Assembly (NCBI GenBank): GCA_023255625.1
Contig: JAHFLF010000001.1
Coordinates: 251,233-290,964, forward strand
Direction of reading: 5' to 3'
From: Candidatus Harrisonbacteria bacterium
GTDB lineage: Bacteria > Patescibacteriota > Minisyncoccia > UBA6257 > 1-14-0-10-44-23
Length of the DNA stretch: 39,732 nucleotides
The translations under genes were made by a program, and so were the position numbers. Under the pieces are notes generated by a model, which saw nothing but the letters and a program-made list of their open reading frames with translations, ran no database searches and had not been told where the DNA came from. Shown here piece after piece: positions 30,919-39,103 of this stretch (position 1 is its first letter; each line of letters begins with the position of its first letter).

Positions 30919-30946
30919 TTGACATTGTAATTACATTGTATATACT
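30919..30946 (+). promoter_or_regulatory. dinJ-yafQ promoter with direct repeats
   Basis: TTGACA (perfect), 16-base spacer, TATACT, ending 8 bases before the ATG. The spacer holds two direct copies of ACATTGTA three bases apart, a probable site for autoregulation by the antitoxin complex. Confidence 0.7.
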
Positions 30947-30954
30947 AAAGCTAT

Positions 30955-31215
30955 ATGAACACAACCATCAATATCCGGATAGATAAAAAAACTAAAGTCG
31001 GAGCACAAAAGACGCTCGAGGCGATGGGCCTTGATTTGTCTTCGGGTATTAAAATTTTCTTAAAACAGGTAATCGTTGAAGACTGCCTCCCTTTCCGACC
31101 TAACAAAATCGGCGGACTCACTCGCGCCCAAATGGACAAAGAGGTTGAATATGCAATTAAACATGGTAAGCGATATGCTACAGCTAAGGAGATGATGGAT
31201 GATATACTAAACTAA
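30955..31215 (+). CDS. dinJ: DinJ/RelB-family antitoxin
   Basis: Antitoxin of 86 residues with the ribbon-helix-helix N-terminus typical of RelB/DinJ (TINIRIDKKTKVGAQKTLEA, then MGLDLSSGIKIFLKQVI). The C-terminal part would neutralise YafQ. Its stop overlaps the yafQ start by one base. The complex usually represses its own promoter; two ACATTGTA repeats lie in that promoter. The gap before the ATG suggests a leaderless mRNA. Confidence 0.9.
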   Translation: MNTTINIRIDKKTKVGAQKTLEAMGLDLSSGIKIFLKQVIVEDCLPFRPNKIGGLTRAQMDKEVEYAIKHGKRYATAKEMMDDILN

Positions 31216-31496
31216 TGTATCAGAAGATTTACAATAGTAGATTTCGAAAATCGATTAAAAAGATAGTTAGGTCCGGGAGAATATCGCGCGAAGAAATTGA
31301 GTTATTTATTGACAACATCGCAGCTGGTAAACCATTTGAACAGCAGCACGAAGATCACGCTCTCATCGGCGAGTGGCTTAGCTTCCGCGAATGCCATATC
31401 AAGCCTGACCTGCTTTTGATCTACAAAATTGAAAAGAATATCCTCATTCTCCTGCTTGCGGATATTGGCAGCCATTCAAATTTGTTCGGGAAATAA
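31215..31496 (+). CDS. yafQ: YafQ-family mRNA interferase toxin
   Basis: Ribosome-dependent endoribonuclease toxin of 93 residues. The family core is clear: HEDHALIGEWLSFRECHIKP, then DLLLIYKIEKNILILLLADI and GSHSNLF with the conserved His and Phe near the end. It is translated together with dinJ (TAATG overlap). Confidence 0.93.
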   Translation: MYQKIYNSRFRKSIKKIVRSGRISREEIELFIDNIAAGKPFEQQHEDHALIGEWLSFRECHIKPDLLLIYKIEKNILILLLADIGSHSNLFGK

Positions 31497-31526
31497 TCCC
31501 AATGCAATAATAACAAAATGAGCTAT

Positions 31527-31552
31527 GTTACAGTGTACTAGTACACTGTAAC
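31527..31552. repeat. 26-base palindrome after yafQ
   Basis: Perfect palindrome with left half GTTACAGTGTACT, followed by GGTAG. Similar placement to the palindrome at 27334-27363. Confidence 0.7.
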
Positions 31553-31567
31553 GGTAGAAAAGAAAGC

Positions 31568-31593
31568 GGGCCGACTCAAGATAGAGTCGGCCC
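31568..31593 (-). terminator. terminator of barrel-like gene 2
   Basis: GGGCCGACTC/GAGTCGGCCC stem with a six-base loop; the minus strand continues GCTTTCTTTTCT. Confidence 0.75.
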
Positions 31594-31669
31594 ACGCGAG
31601 AGGAAGCTCCCCTGACTCACCACTATCGTAGGTGACACGCCTTTCATATACGCTGCCCTCTGCTGACCA

Positions 31670-32455
31670 CTAGAACTTGAAAGTCAGCGACATCTCGACG
31701 GAACCGACGTCCTCGCGGTCGCGGATGGAGTTCGCCATCCAGTACCGCTCGTAGCCGACGCCGAGAGTCACCGACTTGTCTTCGCAGAGCGGGACATCGA
31801 GTCCCACCCGCCAGCGGAGCAGCGCTCCACTGGCCGTTGCGCGCGTACCGTTGTCGTAGACCACCTTGACGGTGTTGGACAACATCGCACCCTGCCAGCC
31901 GAGGTCGAGACTGTGCGTCACGCCGGCGGTGAAGATCCACCGGTTGTCCCAGTCGGGCAGCGTGAATGCATTCTCCACCTTGACCATCGGAGTCAGCGAG
32001 TTGCCGGCACCGATGTCAAACATGTGCGACCAAGTCAGGGACGGGTCAAGAATGTCTCCCCTGCCCACACCCAGCTCGTGCAGGTCAAAGTACGAGATGG
32101 CGAGGTTGAAATCGCCCTTAGCGAAGCCGACCGTGTAGTCAACCTCGTCCGCGAACGACTCGTCCAGCTTCCGGTAGCTTCCACCGGAGTGCCAGAGATC
32201 GGCGTAGAAGCCGAATGACCAGGAGAAATTCAGATCCTCCTGGACCGCCGAGCCATTCGCGTAACCGTTGCCGGTCACATACTGCGATTTCGCAGTGAAA
32301 GACAGCGAGACAGCCGGCACCCACGGATTCTTGGCCTCCTGCGAGACGACAGCGTCAACCGCCGCCTGCAGATCGCTGGTCCCGTCCTCGCTGTACGCCA
32401 AGTTGGCGAACAGACCGAAGAAGGCCAGAACGACGCACACAATCGCGTTTCTCAT
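31670..32455 (-). CDS. secreted beta-barrel-like protein 2, high GC
   Basis: Protein of 261 residues. A signal peptide (MRNAIVCVVLAFFGLFANLA, cleavage likely AYS/EDG) is followed by DLQAAVDAVVSQE, the same start as 25483-26280. Alternating strands follow (SFTAKSQYVTGNGYANG, LNFSWSFGFYADLWHSGG, VDYTVGFAKGDFNLAISYFD). It ends VEMSLTFKF, with a terminal Phe as in outer membrane beta-barrels. The likeness to the gcw_chp type (TIGR02001) is a guess. The leader is about 160 bases and contains a 61-base stem-loop. The ribosome site GGGGGAG is somewhat far (about 11 bases). It is divergent from TrmB3. Confidence 0.8.
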   Translation of the reverse strand: MRNAIVCVVLAFFGLFANLAYSEDGTSDLQAAVDAVVSQEAKNPWVPAVSLSFTAKSQYVTGNGYANGSAVQEDLNFSWSFGFYADLWHSGGSYRKLDESFADEVDYTVGFAKGDFNLAISYFDLHELGVGRGDILDPSLTWSHMFDIGAGNSLTPMVKVENAFTLPDWDNRWIFTAGVTHSLDLGWQGAMLSNTVKVVYDNGTRATASGALLRWRVGLDVPLCEDKSVTLGVGYERYWMANSIRDREDVGSVEMSLTFKF

Positions 32456-32544
32456 AAGTCACCGCTTCTCCCCCACCTGACCTTGTCCTAGCGCTACCGC
32501 ATGGCAGCAATTCTGGACTTGGTCACCACTGCGGAACTCTATAG

Positions 32545-32605
32545 GTTCCAGCAAAGGCATTGAGGCATCAATATTCCACTGATTCCCTAATGCCCTAGCT
32601 GGAAC
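32545..32605 (-). other. structured 5' leader of barrel-like gene 2
   Basis: GTTCCAGC/GCTGGAAC close a 61-base stem-loop with inner GGCATT/AATGCC pairs. It could regulate translation or stability. It resembles no known riboswitch that I can recognise. Confidence 0.5.
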
Positions 32606-32624
32606 TTGTCAATGTTCTGAAAAT

Positions 32625-32653
32625 ATTATGCCATAATTCTTGACTTTTGTAAA
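32625..32653 (-). promoter_or_regulatory. promoter of barrel-like gene 2
   Basis: Minus strand TTTACA, 17-base spacer, CATAAT. It overlaps the TrmB3 promoter on the other strand. Confidence 0.55.
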
Positions 32654-32668
32654 ATAATATAGTATCAT
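32640..32668 (+). promoter_or_regulatory. promoter of TrmB3
   Basis: TTGACT, 17-base spacer, TATCAT on the plus strand, about 78 bases before the ATG. Confidence 0.6.
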
Positions 32669-32671
32669 TTT

Positions 32672-32721
32672 ATGTATCAACTACGATTAAATATTGCAAA
32701 ATATGCGATAATTTGATACAT
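32672..32721. promoter_or_regulatory. operator-like inverted repeat before TrmB3
   Basis: ATGTATCAA and TTGATACAT, 9-base arms 32 bases apart, just downstream of the TrmB3 promoter. A site for autoregulation by TrmB3 is plausible; TATCA half-sites occur in archaeal TrmB operators, from memory. Confidence 0.45.
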
Positions 32722-32745
32722 TTTAAATTAACAATATATACATAT

Positions 32746-33474
32746 ATGAATGTAGAAGAAAAACTTAAAAGTATCGGCCTGCATAAGTCTGAAATCAAGG
32801 TATACCTACACCTGCTTGAACGCGGCGTCTCTACCCCGCCCCAGATTGCTAAAGGTACAGGCATTGCACGCCCGCACTGCTATCACATCTTAAAAATGCT
32901 GGATGAAAAAGGCCTTATTCAGACACAAGAAAATAGAAAGCGCAAAAATTATATTGCACGCGACCCAGACTCGCTGATTGTCGCTGGGGAAAAACGCCAA
33001 GAGATGCTTAAACAGCTTGTTCCTGAACTGCGTGATTTTTATACAACGCAGAAAAACAAACCAAACATCCGTTTTTTTAGCGGGTGGGAGGAGGTCAAGG
33101 AACTTTTTCTAATGGTCCTTGGTGCAAAAAAACTATACGCACTTGGCTCCAGCGAAAAAGTGTCAAGTATTGACCGAAAATTTTGGGAGTACCTGGTGGG
33201 CGAAATAAAAAACCGAAAAATTGTCTTTGATGATATTTTGATGGCCAGTGCTAAAGAAAAGACGGCGCGGGAAATTAAAACTCTTCAAGGTGCTCTTTAT
33301 ACAGTAAAATTTCTCCCCGAAAAATTCGGCGACCGCCCCATGGATCTTTTTATCTGGGACAACAATATTGCTTTCATGGCACTAAACGAACCAATTTTCG
33401 GCACGCTCATTACCGACGAGGCGCTCGCCTCGGTTATTAAACTGATGTTTAGTGCCGTCTGGGAGAAACTCTAA
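32746..33474 (+). CDS. TrmB-family transcriptional regulator 3
   Basis: Regulator of 242 residues, more distant from TrmB1 and TrmB2. The HTH reads LKSIGLHKSEIKVYLHLLER and RPHCYHILKMLDEKGLIQTQ; the C-terminal domain has FSGWEEVKELFLMVLGAKKL and IFGTLITDEALASVIKLMF. It is divergent from barrel-like gene 2 across an AT-rich promoter region. ATG 32746 was chosen since it starts the HTH; the open frame upstream enters the operator. A 40-base palindrome starts right after the stop. Confidence 0.88.
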   Translation: MNVEEKLKSIGLHKSEIKVYLHLLERGVSTPPQIAKGTGIARPHCYHILKMLDEKGLIQTQENRKRKNYIARDPDSLIVAGEKRQEMLKQLVPELRDFYTTQKNKPNIRFFSGWEEVKELFLMVLGAKKLYALGSSEKVSSIDRKFWEYLVGEIKNRKIVFDDILMASAKEKTAREIKTLQGALYTVKFLPEKFGDRPMDLFIWDNNIAFMALNEPIFGTLITDEALASVIKLMFSAVWEKL

Positions 33475-33514
33475 AAATATCATAGATGCTGCTATCGCAG
33501 CATCTATGATATTT
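33475..33514. repeat. 40-base palindrome directly after the TrmB3 stop
   Basis: Eighteen-base perfect arms beginning AAATATCATAGATGCTGC with a four-base centre. Its ends match those of the palindrome inside the CapA-like gene (8393-8428). Confidence 0.8.
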
Positions 33515-33545
33515 CGGGTATTAGGTATTAGTGCATAGAAACGCA

Positions 33546-33571
33546 CCGGGCGCCGCAGAAGCGGCGCCCGG
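33546..33571. terminator. hairpin between TrmB3 and clpP
   Basis: CCGGGCGCCGC/GCGGCGCCCGG with an AGAA loop. It lies between two convergent genes, so it may end both. The T-rich region is weak on both sides. Confidence 0.6.
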
Positions 33572-33591
33572 ATATCGTCTTCATTCCTTCC

Positions 33592-33620
33592 TATCTACCA
33601 ACTACTCACTACAAACTACT
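33592..33620. repeat. ACTACTCACTACAAACTACT microrepeat at the clpP 3' end
   Basis: Simple sequence shared with the insert in the SpoU gene (12113-12145). It overlaps the last codons of clpP. Confidence 0.55.
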
Positions 33621-34233
33621 TACTCTCTTTCTCTGCCCGACTATTCTTAATCATCTCATCAATAAGTCCGTACTCCTTTGCCTCGGCGGCAGAAAGATAG
33701 TAATCGCGGTCAGAGTCCTTTTCAACTTTAGCGACCGTCTGGCCGGTGTGCTTAGCCAAAATCTGATTGAGTTTCTCCTTCATCTTCAAAATCTGCTTGG
33801 CGGTAATCTCAATTTCTGTTGCCTGACCTTCAACGCCCCCCATCACCTGGTGGATTAAAATTTCAGAGTTTGGCAGTGCAAAACGCTTGCCTTTTGCACC
33901 AGCTGCCAAAATCACAGCGCCCATTGAGGCCGCCATACCTACGCAGATAGTAGAAACATCCGGCTTTACAAACTGCATGGTGTCATAAATTGCCATACCG
34001 GCAACTACTGACCCGCCCGGCGAGTTGATATACAGCTGAATATCTTTTTTGGGATCCTCATGCGCGAGAAAAAGCAGCTGTGCTACCACAAGATTGGCCG
34101 CAACATCGTTAATCGGCCCGGCCAAAAAAATGATTCTGTCCTTAAGCAGACGCGAATAAATATCGTAAGCCCGCTCGCCATACGCCGTTTTTTCTAATAC
34201 TGTCGGAATCAAGTACTGGTTGGTGGGTTCCAT
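33616..34233 (-). CDS. clpP: ATP-dependent Clp protease proteolytic subunit
   Basis: ClpP serine peptidase of 205 residues; it forms the tetradecameric chamber used with ClpX or ClpA. The triad is visible: Ser in [12 protein letters not shown], His in [10 protein letters not shown] and Asp in [21 protein letters not shown], here shown as [30 protein letters not shown] is also diagnostic. ATG 34233 starts [10 protein letters not shown]; the open frame upstream (KIKNCKLKI) is translated AT-rich repeat and is excluded. It follows the trigger factor gene, as in many bacteria. Confidence 0.97.
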   Translation of the reverse strand: MEPTNQYLIPTVLEKTAYGERAYDIYSRLLKDRIIFLAGPINDVAANLVVAQLLFLAHEDPKKDIQLYINSPGGSVVAGMAIYDTMQFVKPDVSTICVGMAASMGAVILAAGAKGKRFALPNSEILIHQVMGGVEGQATEIEITAKQILKMKEKLNQILAKHTGQTVAKVEKDSDRDYYLSAAEAKEYGLIDEMIKNSRAEKESK

Positions 34234-34234
34234 A

Positions 34235-34345
34235 ATTTTCAATTTACAATTTTTAATTTTCAAACAATGATTTAATTCTTTAATTTTAAAATTTCTAAAT
34301 TGGAAATTGTTGAGAAATTAGAAATTGAGAATTAAAAATTATCCT
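34235..34345. repeat. AT-rich repeat region between trigger factor and clpP
   Basis: Alternating AATTTT/AAATTG units (for example AATTTACAATTTTTAATT) partly self-complementary. Related units occur at 37700-37730 before hppA. No gene is seen. Confidence 0.6.
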
Positions 34346-34354
34346 ACCGCTATC

Positions 34355-35635
34355 CTACGCTTTTTCAGCAAAACCTTCAAGAAACTCAAAAATTTTCTTA
34401 TTTTGGAGTGCTGAATAGATATACTCGTGCTCCTTTTCCGGGTCAACATTGTGCTTTTTTGCCTCCTGCTCAATTTCTTCTGCGGTTGGAGCCAACTGCT
34501 CAATTTGAGCTAGCTTATAGAGAACAAGATTGCCCCGAACACCGTGCTCTGCCCGCTCACGCAGTTTCTCTTTCATCTCGGCCATAAACTTCTCCTGCTC
34601 TTTGGCAGCGGTCTCTTTCGGCATCATCTTGGCATAGTCAGCCATCATGCCATTTAGCGTACGCTCAATCAGAATCTCCGGCACATCAATTTTTGAATCT
34701 TTTGTGATCTCCTCAATGACCTTAATCCGCAATTTTTCCATCTCCTTTTCCGTTTTTTCCATCGTGAGCCCCTCTTTGACGCTGGCCCGTAATTTTTCTA
34801 AAGGAGTCTTTCCGCCGGAGGCGGATCCGCCTTCGGCGGAGAACTGTGAGCCAAGCCCCTTGGCAAATTCATCGGTCAGTTCCGGGATTACGCGATCAAA
34901 AATACCGCGCATAGTTACAGTGAAATCAAGCTGCTTACCGCGCAACCCGACATTCCAATAATCATCGGGGGCGACAATGCTAAAGTGAACGACTTCATTC
35001 TCCGGCTTACCAACCAGCTGCGCATCAAAACCTTTGATAAAATTGCTCTCGCCTAGAACAAAACGATCACCTTGCAATGCGCCGCGTTCAACCGGCTTGC
35101 CGTCGTGCTCCGTATCAATATCCACCTCGACTAAATCTCCTAATTTAGCCGGTCGAATGGCGCGAGTTTCAACTGCGCGAGAACCGCGTACCCAATCGAT
35201 TGTTTTTTTTATCTCCTCTTCGGTAATTATAACCTCCGGTTTTTTGCTGAAAACTTTTTTCGCAATTTTCTTGTAATCACCAAGCGTGACCTCCGGAAAA
35301 ATAGTCAGAGTCGCCTTGTAGACAACCCCCTTGCCTGGCTCTCCTTCGACAACTTCAATATGCGGCGGAGCAATAAAAGTCCACTCCTTCTCCTGTTTGA
35401 TTGTATTCAGCGACCAACGAACGGCCTCGTTCATGGCCTCGTGAAAGACCTTGTCGTGATCAATAGCGCCGGCAATCATCTCTTTGGGCGCGGCCCCCTT
35501 GCGAAATCCTTTTATCGTAACCTCGCCAGCAGCTTTAGAATCAGCGGCTTCGTAATACCCGGCAAACTCTTTGTCTTCGAGCGTAACTTTTAACTCTATC
35601 TTCGAGCCCGGCAGGTTTTTAAAATCTTTTTTCAT
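34355..35635 (-). CDS. tig: trigger factor
   Basis: Ribosome-bound chaperone and peptidyl-prolyl isomerase, 426 residues. The ribosome-binding signature is GFRKGAAPKEMI (residues about 44-55), the PPIase domain runs from about LGDLVEVDIDTEHDGKPVER to LDFTVTMRGIFDRVIPELTDEF, and the C-terminal arms hold LIERTLNGMMADYAKMMPKE. A 30-base palindrome (34811-34840) is in frame and adds SAEGGSASGG before TPLEKLRASV. No clear ribosome site. Confidence 0.95.
   Translation of the reverse strand: MKKDFKNLPGSKIELKVTLEDKEFAGYYEAADSKAAGEVTIKGFRKGAAPKEMIAGAIDHDKVFHEAMNEAVRWSLNTIKQEKEWTFIAPPHIEVVEGEPGKGVVYKATLTIFPEVTLGDYKKIAKKVFSKKPEVIITEEEIKKTIDWVRGSRAVETRAIRPAKLGDLVEVDIDTEHDGKPVERGALQGDRFVLGESNFIKGFDAQLVGKPENEVVHFSIVAPDDYWNVGLRGKQLDFTVTMRGIFDRVIPELTDEFAKGLGSQFSAEGGSASGGKTPLEKLRASVKEGLTMEKTEKEMEKLRIKVIEEITKDSKIDVPEILIERTLNGMMADYAKMMPKETAAKEQEKFMAEMKEKLRERAEHGVRGNLVLYKLAQIEQLAPTAEEIEQEAKKHNVDPEKEHEYIYSALQNKKIFEFLEGFAEKA
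34811..34840. repeat. 30-base near-perfect palindrome in frame in tig
   Basis: TCCGCCGGAGGCGGA and TCCGCCTTCGGCGGA pair with one mismatch. Ten codons giving a Gly/Ser-rich loop. Confidence 0.85.
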
Positions 35636-35639
35636 AGAG

Positions 35640-35735
35640 TAATCGCGAATATCGCTAGTTTAAGCGAAATATCGCAAATGGATCTTATTAATTCGCGTTA
35701 TTTTGAGCGCATTCGCATTATTAGCGAATACTGGC
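35640..35735. repeat. GCGAATA-rich intergenic region
   Basis: Several copies of TTCGC/GCGAA-type units with partial self-complementarity, between tig and hppA. It is related in type to 15741-15833. Confidence 0.5.
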
Positions 35736-37700
35736 GATCAGCGGCGCAATGAGCAAAGCCACAATATTGATAACCTTGATTAGCGGATTGATTGCCGGAC
35801 CGGCCGTATCTTTGTACGGATCCCCAACCGTGTCGCCCGTAACTGCGGCCTTGTGCCAATCAGTCCCCTTGTGACCGGCTGCTTCAATGTGTTTCTTAGC
35901 ATTATCCCAGGCCGCACCGCCGGTCGTCATGGAAATTCCTAGGAATAAGCCGGAAATAATTGCACCCATCAAGAGTCCGCCGAGCGCCTGTGGTCCAAGG
36001 AAGAAGCCAACTAATAAAACTGCAACAATTGGAATAATGGCCGGAGCGATCATCTTGCGTATCGCCGCCTTAGTAACAATGTCTACAGCGGCGCCATAAT
36101 CCGGCTTGGCCTTGCGCTCCATGATGCCTGGAATTGTTTTGAACTGGCGGCGCACCTCATCGACAACTGCCCCAGCCGCAGTGCCCACTGCGCGCATCGC
36201 CATTGAACCGAATAGGTATGGTAATGCGCCACCGATGAACAAGCCGGCGACTACAAATGGATCCTCGAGCTTAAAGACAATCGTGCTGCTGACCTTAAAT
36301 AATTCTTCAACATAACCGGAAAAAAGAACAACTGCGGCTAAACCAGCCGAAGCAATTGCATAGCCCTTAGTCACGGCCTTAGTCGTGTTGCCAACCGCGT
36401 CTAGCGCATCGGTAATTTTCCGCATCTCCTCTGGAGCACCACTCATCTCGGCAATCCCGCCGGCGTTATCCGTGATCGGACCAAAAGAATCGATTGCCAC
36501 AATAATACCGGCAACCGAAAGCATCGCTGCCGCCGCAATTGCGACACCAAGCACATTATATAGAGCAAACGCCCCAAGCATTGCGGCAATGATAATTGCA
36601 ATTGGCGCAGCGGTTGATTCCATGCCGACTGCCAGACCCATGATCACATTCGTACCATGACCGCTCTTAGAGGCCTCGGCGATTGAACGAACCGGCCGGA
36701 ATTTTTTGGCCGTATAGTAGTCAGTAACCAGAACCATAAGAATGGTAACTAGAAGGCCGATAGCGCTGCACAAGAAAACCTGCCAGGTCGCATCCGGGAA
36801 AAATTTCGCCGAGGCGAAATAAAAGAATACTGCAGAGACGCCTATTGCCGCCCAAAGCCCTTTATATAGAGCACCCATGATGTTCTGTTTCTTACCAATC
36901 TTTACAAAGAAGGCGCCAATCAACGAGGCGAACACACCGAGTCCGCCAAGAACCAGTGGAAACCAGATTTGTTCCGAGGTAAATGCGGCGTAACCGAGCA
37001 GCATGGCCGCGGTCAGAGTAACTACATATGTTTCAAACAAATCGGCCGCCATACCGGCGCAGTCGCCAACATTGTCGCCGACATTGTCGGCAATGACGGC
37101 CGGATTACGCTCATCATCCTCCGGAATTCCGGCTTCAACTTTACCAACTAAATCAGCGCCAACATCAGCGGCCTTAGTAAAAATGCCGCCGCCAAGCCGC
37201 GCGAAGATTGAAATCAAACTTGCGCCAAAGGCCAAACCAACCAGCGATTGCAGATCGTGGGTAATTGCAAAAAATCCGGCGATGGCCAGAAGTCCAAGGG
37301 CGCCAACCAAAAATCCGGTTACTGATCCGGCCTTGAATGCAAGTGAAAGTGAAGCTCCTAAACCAGAACGCGCGGCCTCTGCGCTTTTTGCATTATTGCG
37401 CACCGCTACATTCATGCCGATGTAACCGGCCAGACCCGAAAATATAGCTCCGACCAAAAATGCAATAGCCGTTTGCCACGCAAGGAAAATACCAATGACA
37501 AGAAAAAGCACTAGGGCGACAATGCCAATTGTTTTACTCTGCCGATTTAGATAAGCCCGCGATCCCTCTTGAATTGCCTTGCTGATCTGTTGCATCTTCT
37601 CGGTGCCGGCGGGCTGTTTGCGCAGCCAGAAAATAATATATGCACTGTAGCCGATCGCGAGGGCTATGGGAACAAAGATCAAAGAATATATTAACGACAT
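35721..37700 (-). CDS. hppA: membrane-bound proton-translocating pyrophosphatase
   Basis: M-PPase of 659 residues and about 16 membrane helices that couples pyrophosphate hydrolysis to ion pumping. Diagnostic motifs are [37 protein letters not shown], and near the C-terminus [19 protein letters not shown] and [19 protein letters not shown]. The GNTTKAVT segment has Lys and Thr at the positions that distinguish potassium-independent enzymes, so H+ pumping without K+ is likely. It would give this fermentative cell a membrane gradient. Confidence 0.96.
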   Translation of the reverse strand: MSLIYSLIFVPIALAIGYSAYIIFWLRKQPAGTEKMQQISKAIQEGSRAYLNRQSKTIGIVALVLFLVIGIFLAWQTAIAFLVGAIFSGLAGYIGMNVAVRNNAKSAEAARSGLGASLSLAFKAGSVTGFLVGALGLLAIAGFFAITHDLQSLVGLAFGASLISIFARLGGGIFTKAADVGADLVGKVEAGIPEDDERNPAVIADNVGDNVGDCAGMAADLFETYVVTLTAAMLLGYAAFTSEQIWFPLVLGGLGVFASLIGAFFVKIGKKQNIMGALYKGLWAAIGVSAVFFYFASAKFFPDATWQVFLCSAIGLLVTILMVLVTDYYTAKKFRPVRSIAEASKSGHGTNVIMGLAVGMESTAAPIAIIIAAMLGAFALYNVLGVAIAAAAMLSVAGIIVAIDSFGPITDNAGGIAEMSGAPEEMRKITDALDAVGNTTKAVTKGYAIASAGLAAVVLFSGYVEELFKVSSTIVFKLEDPFVVAGLFIGGALPYLFGSMAMRAVGTAAGAVVDEVRRQFKTIPGIMERKAKPDYGAAVDIVTKAAIRKMIAPAIIPIVAVLLVGFFLGPQALGGLLMGAIISGLFLGISMTTGGAAWDNAKKHIEAAGHKGTDWHKAAVTGDTVGDPYKDTAGPAINPLIKVINIVALLIAPLIASIR

Positions 37701-37737
37701 GAAATATAATTTTCAATTTTTAATTTCTGAATTTACG

Positions 37738-38922
37738 CTACTCTTTTGTCTCCCCTGCCTTTGCCTCTTCAGTTACCTCTATCTTCGCCTCCACCGGCGT
37801 ACTGCGCCCGCGCACATCAATCTTCCAACCAGAAAGTTTCACCGCCAGACGAACATTCTGACCGGCACGGCCAATCGCCAAAGAAAGTTGATCGTCAGGT
37901 ACAGTAACTTTGGCCTGGTGATCCGGTAAAATTTCCACCTCCTCAACGCTGGCCGGCGAAAGCGAGCTGGCGATAAAACGCGCCGGATCCTCGCTCCATT
38001 CAATAATATCAATTTTTTCCTGGCCGAGCTCGTTGCTAACCGCCATCACGCGAGTACCCCGCTGGCCGACACAGGCGCCAACTGGATCAACTCCCTCGGC
38101 CGAAGAGGCCACTGCAATTTTTGTCCGGCTGCCTGGCTCGCGAGCAATAGATTTAATCTCGACCGACCCGTCAGCGATCTCCGGAATTTCTAATTTGAAT
38201 AATTCTGTAACAAACTTTGGATGGCTGCGTGAAAGTAAAATACCGGGCATCCGCGCATCATCAGAGACACTGATAATATAAAACTTCAGACGCTCGCCAA
38301 TTCTATAGCGCTCATTCGGAATTACCTCGTTGAAAAGCATAATACCGACGGCGCGACCAATATCAACATACACATTGCCGCGCTCCATCCGTTGCACGAG
38401 TCCGGAAACAATCTCGCCCTCGCGGCCCTTAAATTCTTTAATGATCGATTCGCGCTCGGCTTCACGAAGCCGCTGCAAAACAACCTGTTTCGCCGCCTGC
38501 GCTGCGATGCGACCGAAATCGTCGTGAGTTTCTAGCGGAAATTCTATCTCATCACCAACGACCGTGCCCTTTTTCTCTTTCTTCGCATCTTCTAAGGTAA
38601 TGTGCCGATCGGCGTTGAAACGCGGCAAAACTTCCACCCCGTCTACTGATGGATTGGGATCGCTGGTCTCCTCCTCCTCTTCTCCCTCTGTCTTAAAACG
38701 AACAGTTGTTTCGTCAACAACGGTCTTAATCTGCCAAAATTTCAGCTCGCCGGTTTTCACATCAAATTTAGCGCGCACAATCTCGCCTTTCTTCTCATAT
38801 TCTTTTTTGTACGCAGCAGCAATGGCCGACTCAATTGCCTCTAGCACTTTGCCAGCATCAATCCCCTTTTCTTCTGCAACCTGATCAATCGCTTTTTTAA
38901 TAGTTTTTAAATCGAACAACAT
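37738..38922 (-). CDS. nusA: transcription factor NusA
   Basis: Elongation/termination factor of 394 residues. The N-terminal domain (LKTIKKAIDQVAEEKGIDAG) binds polymerase; an S1 domain follows (GEIVSGLVQRMERGNVYVDI), then two KH domains (RSHPKFVTELFKLEIPEI, then VGACVGQRGTRVMAVSNEL and LAIGRAGQNVRLAVKLSGW). The C-terminus ends in an acidic tail, without the acidic repeats of E. coli NusA. It has a consensus promoter (39062-39090) and a leader of about 130 bases with a hairpin at 39029-39049. Confidence 0.96.
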   Translation of the reverse strand: MLFDLKTIKKAIDQVAEEKGIDAGKVLEAIESAIAAAYKKEYEKKGEIVRAKFDVKTGELKFWQIKTVVDETTVRFKTEGEEEEETSDPNPSVDGVEVLPRFNADRHITLEDAKKEKKGTVVGDEIEFPLETHDDFGRIAAQAAKQVVLQRLREAERESIIKEFKGREGEIVSGLVQRMERGNVYVDIGRAVGIMLFNEVIPNERYRIGERLKFYIISVSDDARMPGILLSRSHPKFVTELFKLEIPEIADGSVEIKSIAREPGSRTKIAVASSAEGVDPVGACVGQRGTRVMAVSNELGQEKIDIIEWSEDPARFIASSLSPASVEEVEILPDHQAKVTVPDDQLSLAIGRAGQNVRLAVKLSGWKIDVRGRSTPVEAKIEVTEEAKAGETKE

Positions 38923-39028
38923 GGAATTATTTTTATTAGCTCCGGCGCTTCGGCCGGAGTCCCGACTTACTGCGTCGGGGTTGGTTAGTTTGTTAATTAG
39001 TTGCTTAGTTTATTCCAAATATGGGAAC

Positions 39029-39049
39029 GGGTCGCTCATCGAGCGACCC
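39029..39049 (-). other. 5' leader hairpin of nusA
   Basis: GGGTCGCTC/GAGCGACCC with a three-base loop, near the 5' end of the predicted transcript. It may protect the end of the mRNA or act in attenuation. Confidence 0.55.
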
Positions 39050-39061
39050 ATCAGTACAAAA

Positions 39062-39090
39062 AATATAGCACGGATAAAAAAAATGGTCAA
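39062..39090 (-). promoter_or_regulatory. sigma70-like promoter of nusA
   Basis: Minus strand TTGACC, 17-base spacer, TATATT. It lies directly after the terminator of the high-GC gene. Confidence 0.75.
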
Positions 39091-39103
39091 GAAAAATTTG
39101 AAC

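Noticed and set aside
34234-34263. N-terminal extension of ClpP
   Set aside because: It is translated AT-rich repeat (KIKNCKLKI), absent from ClpP proteins.
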